Program-made: the position numbers and the translations under genes | Notes under the pieces: model-generated | The model's input: only the letters and a program-made list of their open reading frames with translations | The model's database searches: none | What the model was told of the DNA's origin: nothing | Shown here: one piece after another, positions 18,721 through 26,749 of the stretch | Position numbering within the stretch: the stretch's first letter is position 1 | How the letters are laid out: each line of letters begins with the position of its first letter | From: Roseomonas nitratireducens | GTDB taxonomy: Bacteria; Pseudomonadota; Alphaproteobacteria; Acetobacterales; Acetobacteraceae | Length of the DNA stretch: 64,000 bases | Direction: 5' to 3' | Assembly (NCBI RefSeq): GCF_017813355.1 | Contig: NZ_JAGIYZ010000016.1 | Coordinates: 62,001 to 126,000, forward strand

Positions 18721-19530
18721 TCAGGATCCCACCTTCAAGGTGCTGGTCAGCCCCCGCAGGCACGCCAGGATCGACAGCGGCGTGATCTTCCCCGTCCGCG
18801 GGTTTTCCTCGCTCGGCACGTTCTCGATCGTCATGGTCAGGCGCGCCGAAGCGGCCTCGACGCGGATCGTGTGCTGGTTGCGCGTCTGCGCCGGGTCGGC
18901 CCAGATCTCGACCATGGTGCGCTCGGGGCCGATGCCGGCCAGCGCGAGTGCCGCGGCGACGTTGACGTTCGCCGGGAAGCCCTGCGCCGCGTCGAAGGCA
19001 TTGCCCTTGAAGATGCGGGTCGGCGTAGTGATGGCGAGCACGTCGATGGCGTTCTGCTTGAGGTAGGGCGCGCCTTCCAGCCCGCGCGGCGGCTTGCGCG
19101 TCTCGATCGTCACGCTCTCGACCTCGCCCTCGGCCGCGGCGCGCACGGCATCGAGGCCGAGCAGCGCGCCGGTGGGCACGATGATGCGCGCGCCGGTCTG
19201 CTTCGCGCGCTCCACCAGGTGCATGCGCGGCAGCAGCGCGCCGACGGAAGACGGGACGAAGATGCGCCCGGCCTCGATCGCGGCGGTCGCGATCTCCTCG
19301 AAGGCCAGGGCGGGGGCGGCCTCGACGACGACGTCGCAGGCCGCGAGCTCGGCGTTGGACACGACCATGGGCGGCACCTTGAAGCCGCCCACATTCGCCT
19401 GCGCCTTCTTGAGGTCCCGCGCGCTGACGGCGGCGAGCCGCAGGCCCTGCACGCCGGCATCCAGCGCGCGGGCCAGATGCAGCCCGATCGCGCCGAGCCC
19501 CGCGATGCCGACCGTGAGTTCCTTCGCCAT
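18721..19530 (-). CDS. nadX: Aspartate dehydrogenase (NadX-like)
   Basis: 269 residues. The N-terminal Rossmann domain begins LTVGIAGLGAIGLHLARAL. The family stretches VPSSVGALLPR, VPTGALLGLDAVRAA and VNVAAALALAGIG follow. The enzyme family oxidises L-aspartate to iminoaspartate with NAD(P), either feeding NAD synthesis or releasing ammonia and oxaloacetate. The ATG at 19530 follows GGGAGGG, a good ribosome binding site. It sits 58 bases downstream of cynS on the same strand, so a nitrogen-metabolic role is plausible. No nadA or nadC is next to it. Confidence 0.87.
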   Translation of the reverse strand: MAKELTVGIAGLGAIGLHLARALDAGVQGLRLAAVSARDLKKAQANVGGFKVPPMVVSNAELAACDVVVEAAPALAFEEIATAAIEAGRIFVPSSVGALLPRMHLVERAKQTGARIIVPTGALLGLDAVRAAAEGEVESVTIETRKPPRGLEGAPYLKQNAIDVLAITTPTRIFKGNAFDAAQGFPANVNVAAALALAGIGPERTMVEIWADPAQTRNQHTIRVEAASARLTMTIENVPSEENPRTGKITPLSILACLRGLTSTLKVGS

Positions 19531-19588
19531 GCGTCCCTCCCAACAAAGAGGGCCGCGCGTTACCACGGCCGGCGGCGGGGCAGAAGGG

Positions 19589-20071
19589 TCACTCCTCCTT
19601 GAAGCCGTAGGCCGGGATGCCCTGCTCCGCGCCGTAGTACTTGTAGGGGAGGAACTTGCCGGTCATTTCGATCTTCACGCGGTCGCCCTTCTCATGGGCC
19701 ATGCGCTCGAAATGGAAGTCGAAGTCGATGGCGGACATGATGCCGTCGCCGAACTCCTCCTCGATCAGCGCCTTCCAGGCAGGGCCGTTGACCATCACCA
19801 TCTCGTAGAAGCGGTAGATCAGCGGGTCGGTCGGCGGCATGGCGGTGCCGCGATAGGGCACCTCGTTCAGCATCCGCTCCTCGACCTCGGACAGGCCGAA
19901 CAGCGTCGCGGCCTTCTTCGCCAGCGGCTTCACCAGCTTCATCTGCCCCAGCAGCGCGCCCACGATCATGGTCGGCGCGACGCCGCCGATCTCCTCGCAG
20001 ATGTACTTCCAGGTCCAGTTCTTCTCGCGCTTGATGTCGAGGATCTTCTCCGTGAGTTGCGCACGGGTCAT
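19589..20071 (-). CDS. cynS: Cyanate hydratase (cyanase)
   Basis: 160 residues. It converts cyanate plus bicarbonate to ammonia and CO2. The catalytic triad is intact with E. coli spacing: Arg87 and Glu90 in YRFYEM, and Ser113 in DGIMSAID. The N-terminal helical DNA-binding-like domain (MTRAQLTEKILDIKREKNW) matches the family. A GGAGAG site precedes the ATG. It is the enzyme gene at the end of the binding protein-permease-ATPase array, which fixes the array's likely substrate as cyanate. Confidence 0.97.
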   Translation of the reverse strand: MTRAQLTEKILDIKREKNWTWKYICEEIGGVAPTMIVGALLGQMKLVKPLAKKAATLFGLSEVEERMLNEVPYRGTAMPPTDPLIYRFYEMVMVNGPAWKALIEEEFGDGIMSAIDFDFHFERMAHEKGDRVKIEMTGKFLPYKYYGAEQGIPAYGFKEE

Positions 20072-20097
20072 GGCGTTCTCTCCTGTGGTCGGGGTGG

Positions 20098-20961
20098 CTA
20101 TTCCGCCGCGAGGGGCGGCGGGGTCTCGATCGCGGGGCGCACTTCCGGCACGGCGCGCGGCGCCCAGCCCGCCGGCGGCGCCTTGGCGTCGAAGGCGGCG
20201 GAGCGGCTGATCAGGAAGTCGAGCACGTGGTCGCGCAGCGCGTGGTAGCCCGGCATGTGATGCAGGTTCGCCCGCGTGCGCGGCTTGGGCAGGGTGTTGA
20301 CCACCACCTCCGCGATGCGCGCGCCGGGGCCGTTCGACATCAGCAGGATACGGTCTGCGAGCAGGATCGCCTCGTCCACGTCGTGCGTGATCATGAAGGC
20401 GGTCTGCTGGGTCTCGGTCACGAGCCGTGCGACCTCGTCCTGCAGCGACCCGCGCGTCAGCGCGTCCAGCGCGCTGAAGGGTTCGTCCATCAGCAGCATC
20501 TTGGGGTTGAGCGCGAGCGCGCGGGCGATGCCGACGCGCTGCTTCATCCCGCCCGAAAGCTCCGCCGGCTTGCGGTCCAGCGCATGGCCGAGGCCGACGC
20601 GCTTCAGCGCCTCCCGCGCCGCGGCATCGCATTGTGCCCGCGACCAGCCGCGATGGCGGCAGGACAGCGCGAAGGCGACGTTCCCCGTCGCGGTCATCCA
20701 GGGCATCAGCGCATGGCCCTGGAAGATCACGGCGCGGTCGAGCGAGGGGCCGGAGATCTCCGTCCCGTCCACGATCACCGCACCCTCGGTCGGGCCTTCC
20801 AGGCCGGCGAGGATGTTGAGGATCGTCGTCTTGCCGCAGCCCGAATGGCCGACCAGGCAGACGAATTCGCCGCGGTCGATGCCGAACCAGACATCCTCGA
20901 AGATGGTGGTCGGGCCGTAGCGGCGCGCGATGGCTTCCACCGAGACGTAGGCATTGCTCAT
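20098..20961 (-). CDS. cynD: Cyanate/nitrate-type ABC transporter ATPase
   Basis: 287 residues of the NrtD/SsuB/TauB type. Walker A is GHSGCGKTT (about residues 39-47), the signature is LSGGMKQRVGIARAL, and Walker B is LLMDEPFSALD, followed by the switch His in MITHDVDEA. The tail after about residue 255 is Pro/Ala-rich. It powers the permease encoded 4 bases upstream. Assignment to cyanate rather than nitrate or sulfonate rests on cynS being next in the operon. Confidence 0.9.
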   Translation of the reverse strand: MSNAYVSVEAIARRYGPTTIFEDVWFGIDRGEFVCLVGHSGCGKTTILNILAGLEGPTEGAVIVDGTEISGPSLDRAVIFQGHALMPWMTATGNVAFALSCRHRGWSRAQCDAAAREALKRVGLGHALDRKPAELSGGMKQRVGIARALALNPKMLLMDEPFSALDALTRGSLQDEVARLVTETQQTAFMITHDVDEAILLADRILLMSNGPGARIAEVVVNTLPKPRTRANLHHMPGYHALRDHVLDFLISRSAAFDAKAPPAGWAPRAVPEVRPAIETPPPLAAE

Positions 20962-20965
20962 GGCG

Positions 20966-21814
20966 TCACTCCCGCCAGGCCACGGCCTGGGCCACGAGGC
21001 CCAGCAGCCGGTCGAGCGCCAGGCCCACCAGACCGATCATCAGGATGGCGATGACGATGTCCGCGATGGACAGGTTGTTCCACTGGTTCCACACCCAGTA
21101 GCCGATGCCCGTGCCGCCCACGAGCATCTCGGCGGCCACGATCACCAGCCAGGCGATGCCGATGGAAATGCGCATGCCCGTCAGGATGGTGGGTGCGGCG
21201 GCGGGCAGGATGACGCGGATCGCCGTCTTCCAGGTGCCCGCTTCCAGCGTGCGCGCGACGTTCAGCCATTCCCGCCGCACGCTCGCCACGCCGAAGGCCG
21301 TGTTCAGCAGCATCGGCCAGATCGAGCAGATGAAGATGACGAAGATCGACGAGATGGCGCTGTCCTTGATCGAGTACAGCGCCAACGGCATCCAGGCGAG
21401 CGGCGAGACCGGCCGCAGCACCTGGATGAAGGGGTTGAGCGCGGCGTTCAGCAGCGGCGACATCCCGATCAGGAAGCCGAGCGGGATCGCGACCAGCGCC
21501 GCGAGCCCGAACCCCGCGCCCACGCGCAGCAGCGAATAGGCGATCTGCACGCCGATCCCCTGGTCGTTCGTGCCGCGCACGTAGAAGGGGTCGGAGAGCA
21601 ATTCGACCAGCCGCGCGAAGATCGCCGACGGCCCCGGCATGGGCGTGGTGCCGCCCTGCGCGGCCGCCTGGCCGAGCAGGGCCGCGTATTCGGGGTCGAT
21701 CGCGGGGCCGCTGCCGGAGCGCGGCATCACCGCCACTTCCCAGGCGACGAGGAAGACCGCGAGCAGCGCGAGCGACAGCCCCGCCGCCCGCCAGAAGGGA
21801 ACCTGTGCCGTCAT
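20966..21814 (-). CDS. cynB: Cyanate/nitrate-type ABC transporter permease
   Basis: 282 residues with a long N-terminal periplasmic-facing segment (about residues 32-85) and about six membrane helices. The BPD_transp_1 EAA-like loop reads EWLNVARTLEAGTWKTAIRV, and GMRISIGIAWLVIVAAEML is typical of the NrtB/CynB/SsuC group. It starts 3 bases after the binding-protein stop and is followed at once by the ATPase gene. Confidence 0.9.
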   Translation of the reverse strand: MTAQVPFWRAAGLSLALLAVFLVAWEVAVMPRSGSGPAIDPEYAALLGQAAAQGGTTPMPGPSAIFARLVELLSDPFYVRGTNDQGIGVQIAYSLLRVGAGFGLAALVAIPLGFLIGMSPLLNAALNPFIQVLRPVSPLAWMPLALYSIKDSAISSIFVIFICSIWPMLLNTAFGVASVRREWLNVARTLEAGTWKTAIRVILPAAAPTILTGMRISIGIAWLVIVAAEMLVGGTGIGYWVWNQWNNLSIADIVIAILMIGLVGLALDRLLGLVAQAVAWRE

Positions 21815-21817
21815 CGG

Positions 21818-23200
21818 TCAGGCGCGGATCGCGCGCTCGGTCCAGGCGCCGGGATTCGCCGGGTCGAAGGGACGGCCCATGATCGTCTCGACGCGCAGCG
21901 GGCTCGCCGGCACCGGCAGGCCGAGGTCACGCATCGCGCGCCCGGCATCGAGTGCCAGGAAGACCTGGGAGGCGACCTGCGCGTAGTCAACATCGCGCTG
22001 CAGCTGCCCCCAGCGGCGCATCTGCGTCATGATCCAGATGGCCATGGAATGCCACGGGAAGGGGTCGAAGCCGATGCGGTCGGGCACGCGCTGCACGCGG
22101 CCGAGGCCGTCGGCGAAGGTGCCGGTCAGCACCTGCTCGACCACCGTGGGCGGCTGGTTGAGGTAGTTCTGCCCGGCGATCGCCTGCGCCACCTCCCGCC
22201 GGTTCTCGGCCTTCTGGGAGTACGCGGTTGCTTCCACGATCGCGCGCATCAGCGCGGCGAAGGTGTTGGGCGTTTCCGTGATCATGCTGCGCGGCACGGC
22301 GAAGGCGCAGCACGGATGCCCGTCCCACAGCTCCTTCGTCAGGATGTGGATGAAGCCGACGCCGTCGAAGACCGCGCGCTGGTTGAAGGGATCCGGCCCC
22401 AGGAAGCCGTCGATGTTGTCCGCGCGCAGGTTGGCGACCATCTCGGGCGGCGGCACGGCGCGGATCTGCACGTCGCGGTCCGGGTCGAGCCCGTGCTCGG
22501 CCAGGTAGTGCCGCAGCAGGTAATTGTGGATGGAGAAGTCGAAGGGCACGGCGAAGCGGAAGCCGCGCCAGTCGCGCGGGTTGCGCTTTTCCCGGTGCTT
22601 GGTCGCGAGCGTGATCGCCTGGCCGTTGATGTTCTCGATCGCCGCGACGGCGAAGGGCTGCGGCTGCGCGACGCCGACGCCGAGGCTCATCGCGACCGGC
22701 ATGGGGGCCAGCATGTGGGCGGCATCGTATTCGCGCGCGATGGCGCGGTCGCGGATCACCGCCCAGCCCGCGGTGCGGATCACCTCCACGTTCAGCCCGT
22801 GGCGGGAATAGAAGTTCATCGGATGCGCCATGATGATCGGCGTGGCGCAGGTGATGGGGATGAAGCCGATCTTGAGGTCGCGCTTCTCCGGCGCGCCGGC
22901 CGACCCTGACGCCCCCTGGGCCATGGCCTCGCGCGCGGAGGCGAGCGGGAAGACGCTCTCGATCGCGGCCATGACGGTGCCGGCGCCGAAGATGCGCAGC
23001 AGGGACCGGCGCGTCGAATCATCGGGGAAGACGGCCTTCATGACCGCGACCTCGGCCGCTTCGCCGAGCACGCCCGTCCCGTCGGCCGGCGCCGCCGCGG
23101 CGGCGGGCTCGCAGGCCAGGCCCGGCGCGTGCGCGCGGCCGCAGCCACAGGAATCGAGCCGGCTGTCCGCCGAGAAAGGGTTGTCGAACATCCGCGCCAT
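21818..23200 (-). CDS. cynA: Cyanate/nitrate-type ABC transporter substrate-binding protein
   Basis: 460 residues of the NrtA/CmpA family. An N-terminal segment holds a Cys-rich patch (LDSCGCGRAHAPGLAC, about 15-30), and a Tat-like signal STRRSLLRIFGAGTVMA lies internally at about 62-78. The binding domain follows, with hallmark stretches IGFIPITCATPIIMAHPM, NINGQAITLA and VPPPEMVANLRADNIDGFLG. The start at 23200 follows GGGAGG. The internal position of the Tat motif is shared by known NrtA/CmpA-like proteins. Cyanate is the inferred ligand, since cynS is in the operon. Confidence 0.88.
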   Translation of the reverse strand: MARMFDNPFSADSRLDSCGCGRAHAPGLACEPAAAAAPADGTGVLGEAAEVAVMKAVFPDDSTRRSLLRIFGAGTVMAAIESVFPLASAREAMAQGASGSAGAPEKRDLKIGFIPITCATPIIMAHPMNFYSRHGLNVEVIRTAGWAVIRDRAIAREYDAAHMLAPMPVAMSLGVGVAQPQPFAVAAIENINGQAITLATKHREKRNPRDWRGFRFAVPFDFSIHNYLLRHYLAEHGLDPDRDVQIRAVPPPEMVANLRADNIDGFLGPDPFNQRAVFDGVGFIHILTKELWDGHPCCAFAVPRSMITETPNTFAALMRAIVEATAYSQKAENRREVAQAIAGQNYLNQPPTVVEQVLTGTFADGLGRVQRVPDRIGFDPFPWHSMAIWIMTQMRRWGQLQRDVDYAQVASQVFLALDAGRAMRDLGLPVPASPLRVETIMGRPFDPANPGAWTERAIRA

Positions 23201-23247
23201 GGCTGCCTCCCGCTTGCCGGCGAGAGATGGCCGGCGCGCCGGGGTCA

Positions 23248-23261
23248 GCAAGCCGCGTGCC
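23248..23261 (-). promoter_or_regulatory. Sigma-54 (-24/-12) promoter of the cyanate operon
   Basis: On the minus strand the element reads CGGCACGCGGCTTGCT, giving GG-N10-GC with the extended match GGCACG-N4-TTGCT to the RpoN consensus; only the T before GG differs. Transcription would begin near 23236, about 35 bases before the cynA ATG. Just upstream, TGCGC-N9-GCGCA (about 23269-23287) is an imperfect palindrome loosely like an activator site. It suggests nitrogen (NtrC) control. Confidence 0.6.
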
Positions 23262-23358
23262 GTATCATTATGCGCATCGGAATCGCGCAGCAGGCCGGAT
23301 CACTGCCGAAGATATGAACTTTCTGCCCACGCCCTCATCAAATCGGTCGGCGTTACGC

Positions 23359-23898
23359 TCACCGCCCCCGCATGAAGGGCGTGGTGCGTCCATCGGGCAG
23401 CCAGATCGTGACCGGCCCCTCATACTCGTCGACATGCATCGGCGGGATCCGCGCCAGCCGCCCATGCGCGAGGTCGAGGGCGAATTCGCGATCCGAGGTC
23501 GCGGCCACCTGCGGCAGGACGGCTCCGACCACCTCCGCCCCGCTGGCGACGGCGAGTGCCTGGCAGAACTGCCAGCCGGCGCGGGTATCGGCCACCTGGC
23601 AGGCGCAGATCCAGATCCGGCGGATCTGCCCGTTCACCCGCGACCAGAGATGCGTGTTGCCCAGATGAAGCCCCGTGCCGAGCGCGACCCCGTCCGGGCC
23701 CCACATGCCATGGGCGTTGATGACGATTGCCGCGAGGCCGCCCTCGCCCGCCAGGCGAACCCCATGGGACACCATGGCGACGACGTTGTCGGGGCGGAGC
23801 GTGCGGTGCACCGTCTCGTTGAACCGCATCGTGTAGTGGTCCGAGACGCCGAAATCGGTCGAGTTGAGCGCAAGTGCGGGCTGCGGGATCGGGATCAT
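23359..23898 (-). CDS. Unknown 179-residue protein with a clan-CD-like His/Cys pattern
   Basis: I do not recognise a named family. A hydrophobic strand ending AAIVINAHGMW carries His63-Gly64, and a second strand, RRIWICACQVA, carries Cys98 and Cys100. Further on are FCQALAVASGAEVVGAV and a C-terminal GPVTIWLPDG. A strand ending in His-Gly followed 30-40 residues later by a strand ending in Ala/Cys-Cys is the layout of caspase/CHAT/clostripain-type (clan CD) peptidases. This is a pattern match only. No signal peptide or membrane segment. It lies upstream of cynA in the same direction but outside its promoter. It could instead be a non-catalytic DUF4347-like domain. Confidence 0.7.
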   Translation of the reverse strand: MIPIPQPALALNSTDFGVSDHYTMRFNETVHRTLRPDNVVAMVSHGVRLAGEGGLAAIVINAHGMWGPDGVALGTGLHLGNTHLWSRVNGQIRRIWICACQVADTRAGWQFCQALAVASGAEVVGAVLPQVAATSDREFALDLAHGRLARIPPMHVDEYEGPVTIWLPDGRTTPFMRGR

Positions 23899-23997
23899 GG
23901 CCTGTCTCCGGGCCAGGGGGGCCCGGCAGCATCGAGCACCCGCACGGGCCCGGGGCGCGACGAAGCGCTTCGCAGCGCCCCGCCGCCGACCTCCGGG

Positions 23998-24783
23998 TCA
24001 GACCACCGGGCTCGCCCCGCCATCCACGTTGATCGCCGCGCCGGTCACGTAGCCGCCCTGCTCGCTCGCCAGCAGCAGCGCCATCGCCGCGAATTCCTCG
24101 GCCTTGCCGATCCGCCCGAGCGGGACGGGCTTGCCCTGCTCGGCCTTCCACTCCTCCCAGGTGATGTTGCGCTTGTCCTGGGCGTGGCGGCGCACCCACT
24201 GGTCGCTCTCGATGATGCCGACCAGCATCGCGTTCACCAGCACGTTGTCGGGCGCGAACTCGTTCGCCAGCGCCTTGGTCAGGGCCATGCCCGCGGCGCG
24301 GGAGACGGAGGTCGGCGTGCTCGTCGCCTTGGGCGCCTTCGCACCGATGTTGAGCACGTTGATGATCCGGCCCCACTTCCTGTCCCGCATCCCCGGCAGC
24401 ACCAGGCGCGACAGCCGCACCGCCGCGAACAGCTTCAGGTCGAGGTCGTCCTGCCACAGCGCGTCCGACACCTCGAGGAACGGCCCGCGCTGGGAGGTGC
24501 CGGCATTGTTCACCAGGATGTCCACCTGGCCGATCGCGCGCACCGCCCCCGCATGGGCCTGGGCGCAGCCTTCCGGCGTGCGGATGTCCGCGGCGATCGC
24601 CACGACCTTGGCGGTGGGCGCCGCGTCGCGCAGCTCGGCCTCGGCCTGCGCCAGCGCTTCCGCCCCGCGTGCGACGACCGCGACATTGCCGCCGGCCTGC
24701 GCGAAGGCCTTGGCCATGGCGAGGCCGAGCCCCTTCGACCCGCCGGTGATCAGCGCGCCGCGGCCGTTGAGCGTGATGTGCAT
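23998..24783 (-). CDS. SDR-family protein lacking the usual catalytic residues
   Basis: 261 residues with the NAD(P)-binding motif GGSKGLG (14-20) and the structural NNAG (92-95). Alignment by eye with FabG-type enzymes puts Asn145 at the catalytic Ser, Thr158 at the Tyr and Arg162 at the Lys (segment PTSVSRAAGMALTKALA). It therefore lacks the Ser-Tyr-Lys triad. The C-terminal VTGAAINVDGG is normal. A subset of proteobacterial SDRs shares this form; whether they are enzymes with another mechanism is unknown to me. The start at 24783 begins with MHITLNGRGALITGG. A monocistronic gene next to tRNA-His. Confidence 0.85.
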   Translation of the reverse strand: MHITLNGRGALITGGSKGLGLAMAKAFAQAGGNVAVVARGAEALAQAEAELRDAAPTAKVVAIAADIRTPEGCAQAHAGAVRAIGQVDILVNNAGTSQRGPFLEVSDALWQDDLDLKLFAAVRLSRLVLPGMRDRKWGRIINVLNIGAKAPKATSTPTSVSRAAGMALTKALANEFAPDNVLVNAMLVGIIESDQWVRRHAQDKRNITWEEWKAEQGKPVPLGRIGKAEEFAAMALLLASEQGGYVTGAAINVDGGASPVV

Positions 24784-24855
24784 GGAACCGTTCCCCCTGG
24801 AAGAAGCCCGCTCATCCTGCCCGAAGGCCAGCGCACCGCAAGGAAGGGGGGGTAT

Positions 24856-24932
24856 GGGGCGACCAACGGGACTCGAACCCGTGACATCCAGGACCACAAC
24901 CTGGCGCTCTACCAACTGAGCTATGGCCGCCA
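24856..24932 (-). tRNA. tRNA-His (GTG anticodon)
   Basis: The 77-base cloverleaf includes the histidine-specific extra G at -1 (24932) paired with C73, and an encoded CCA. Acceptor strands GCGGCCA and TGGTCGC pair with one G-T. The anticodon loop TTGTGGT, between CCAGG and CCTGG, gives GTG. The T arm contains GGTTCGAGTCC. Confidence 0.97.
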
Positions 24933-25068
24933 CCGAGGGGGCGGGGAATAAGGCCGCGACCCCTGTCCCGTCAACCGCGGGGGCGGGGCGCATGGCAGAC
25001 CCGCGCGGCCGCCCCGGTTGTGCCCCGCCGCGCCGGTCTGACATGGTGCAGCGCGACAGGAGCCCCTC

Positions 25069-26298
25069 ATGAGCGCACCCAGCCAGACCCGCAGCCTCGC
25101 GCTACCCGCCGGCCTGCTCATCGCATGCGCGGTAGGCTGTGCAATTCTGGCCATGGGGCTGCGGCAATCCTTCGGCCTTTTCCTCGCGCCGATGACGGCC
25201 GAAAACGGATGGACCGCCTCGGGCTTCGCGTTGGCGATCGCGCTGCAGGTGCTGCTCAACGGCGTCTCCCAGCCGCTGACCGGGCAATTGGCCGACCGCT
25301 TCGGCGGGCGGAAGGTGATCATCGGCGGCGCGCTGCTCTACGCGACGGGCATCCTCGGCATGGCCTTCTCGGCCGGGCTGCCGCTCTTCACCTTCTTCGC
25401 CGGCGTGGTGATGGGCGTCGCGGTCTCGGCGGCCGGCATGCCCACCATCATCGCGAGCCTCACCCGCATGCTGCCGGAGGAGAAGCGCGGCCGCGCGGTC
25501 GGCCTCGGCACCGCGGGATCCTCGGCCGGGCAGTTCCTGATCGTGCCGTTGGCTGGGCTCGGCATCGCCGGCTTCGGCTGGCAATGGGCGCTGGTGGCGA
25601 TGGCGTTGGCGGCGCTGCTGATGATCCCGCTCGCCATGCCGCTCAACGACAGGCCGGCGACCCCGGCCGCCAACGCAGCCGCGGCGGACAACGAGACGGC
25701 GCGCGCCGCGCTCTCCCGCGCCTTCCGCGACCCGTCCTTCTGGTGCCTGTTCTTCGGCTTCTTCGTCTGCGGCGTGCATGTGTCGTTCCTGACCGTGCAC
25801 CTGCCGGGCTTCGTGCATTCCTGCGGGCTGCCGCTCTATGTCGGCGCCGGCGCCATCTCGCTGATCGGGCTGTTCAACATCGCGGGCTCGCTGATCTCGG
25901 GCGAGCTGACGCAGAAGTGGAAGCGGCGGGAATTGCTGGTGGGCATCTACGCCGCGCGCGGCGTGCTGATGACCGCCTTCCTGCTGATGGAGAAGACCAC
26001 GACCAGCGTCATGATCTTCGCCGCGCTGATGGGCATCCTGTGGCTGTCGACCGTGCCGCCGACCGTCGCGCTGTGCGCGCGCAACTGGGGCACGCGCTGG
26101 CTCGCGACCATCTTCGGACTGGTCTTCCTGGGCCACCAGATCGGCGGCTTCACCGGCGCCTTCCTGGGCGGGCTGGTGTTCGACCGCACCGGGTCCTACG
26201 ACCTGATGTGGGTCTTCGGGATCCTGGCGGCGGCCTTCGCGGCGATCGTGCACCTGCCGGTGCGCGACGGCCCGCGCCCCGCGCTCGCCGCCGCCTGA
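25069..26298 (+). CDS. MFS transporter
   Basis: 409 residues with twelve hydrophobic segments. The MFS loop 2-3 motif appears as GQLADRFGGRKVI. A hydrophilic central loop (about residues 195-218) separates the two halves, and the second half contains SGELTQKWKRRELL. The closest family in character is the MFS_1 oxalate/formate-antiporter-like group of monocarboxylate carriers; the substrate is not deducible. AGGAG lies 7 bases before the ATG. The 23-base gap to the next gene suggests co-transcription. Confidence 0.88.
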   Translation: MSAPSQTRSLALPAGLLIACAVGCAILAMGLRQSFGLFLAPMTAENGWTASGFALAIALQVLLNGVSQPLTGQLADRFGGRKVIIGGALLYATGILGMAFSAGLPLFTFFAGVVMGVAVSAAGMPTIIASLTRMLPEEKRGRAVGLGTAGSSAGQFLIVPLAGLGIAGFGWQWALVAMALAALLMIPLAMPLNDRPATPAANAAAADNETARAALSRAFRDPSFWCLFFGFFVCGVHVSFLTVHLPGFVHSCGLPLYVGAGAISLIGLFNIAGSLISGELTQKWKRRELLVGIYAARGVLMTAFLLMEKTTTSVMIFAALMGILWLSTVPPTVALCARNWGTRWLATIFGLVFLGHQIGGFTGAFLGGLVFDRTGSYDLMWVFGILAAAFAAIVHLPVRDGPRPALAAA

Positions 26299-26320
26299 AC
26301 GACGGGAAGGAGACACGCCG

Positions 26321-26749
26321 ATGCGACGCCTTGCCTGCGCGCTTGCCCTGGCGCTGGCCGCCGCCCCCGCCGCGGCGCAGCAGCCCATGCCGCATGAATG
26401 GCTGTTCGGGTCCTGGACCGGCGGCCTGTTTCCCGCGGGGGAGACGGAGGGCGCGCGCTGCACCGCCCAGCCCAGCGTCATCTTCACGCGGGAGGTCGTG
26501 CTGCGCAGCGGCATCCTCGACCCCGCCTATCGCCAGCGGCTGATCGAGACCGTCGCCGGGCGCCCGGACGGCGCGACCTTCCGCTTCGTCCCCACGCCCG
26601 GCGGCCGCCTGCCGCCCGATGCCGCCTTCGGCTGCCAGGGCGGGACGGATGTGCTCGAGGTCCGGCGCCTCGGCCCGGATGAGATCGAGTTCCCGAACTG
26701 CCGGGACTTCCCCTCCACCCTCCGCCGTTGCGGGAGCCCCAACCGATGA
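26321..26749 (+). CDS. Small secreted protein of unknown function
   Basis: 142 residues. A clear signal peptide (MRRLACALALALAAAPAAAQ) is followed by PHEWLFGSWTGGLFP. Four Cys after the signal peptide (in ARCTAQ, FGCQGG, PNCRDF and RRCGSP) could form two disulfides in the periplasm. No family recognised. The stop overlaps the ATG of the racemase-like gene, so the two are translationally coupled. High GC third positions, as in neighbours. Confidence 0.75.
   Translation: MRRLACALALALAAAPAAAQQPMPHEWLFGSWTGGLFPAGETEGARCTAQPSVIFTREVVLRSGILDPAYRQRLIETVAGRPDGATFRFVPTPGGRLPPDAAFGCQGGTDVLEVRRLGPDEIEFPNCRDFPSTLRRCGSPNR

Noticed and set aside
20098-23200. Nitrate or sulfonate uptake operon
   Set aside because: The transporter families overlap, but cynS with an intact active site is the downstream gene and no nitrate or sulfonate enzyme genes are present.
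23420-24457. 345-codon minus-strand frame spanning the SDR and clan-CD-like genes
   Set aside because: It overlaps two better genes in other frames and is low-complexity Arg/Gly/Ala.
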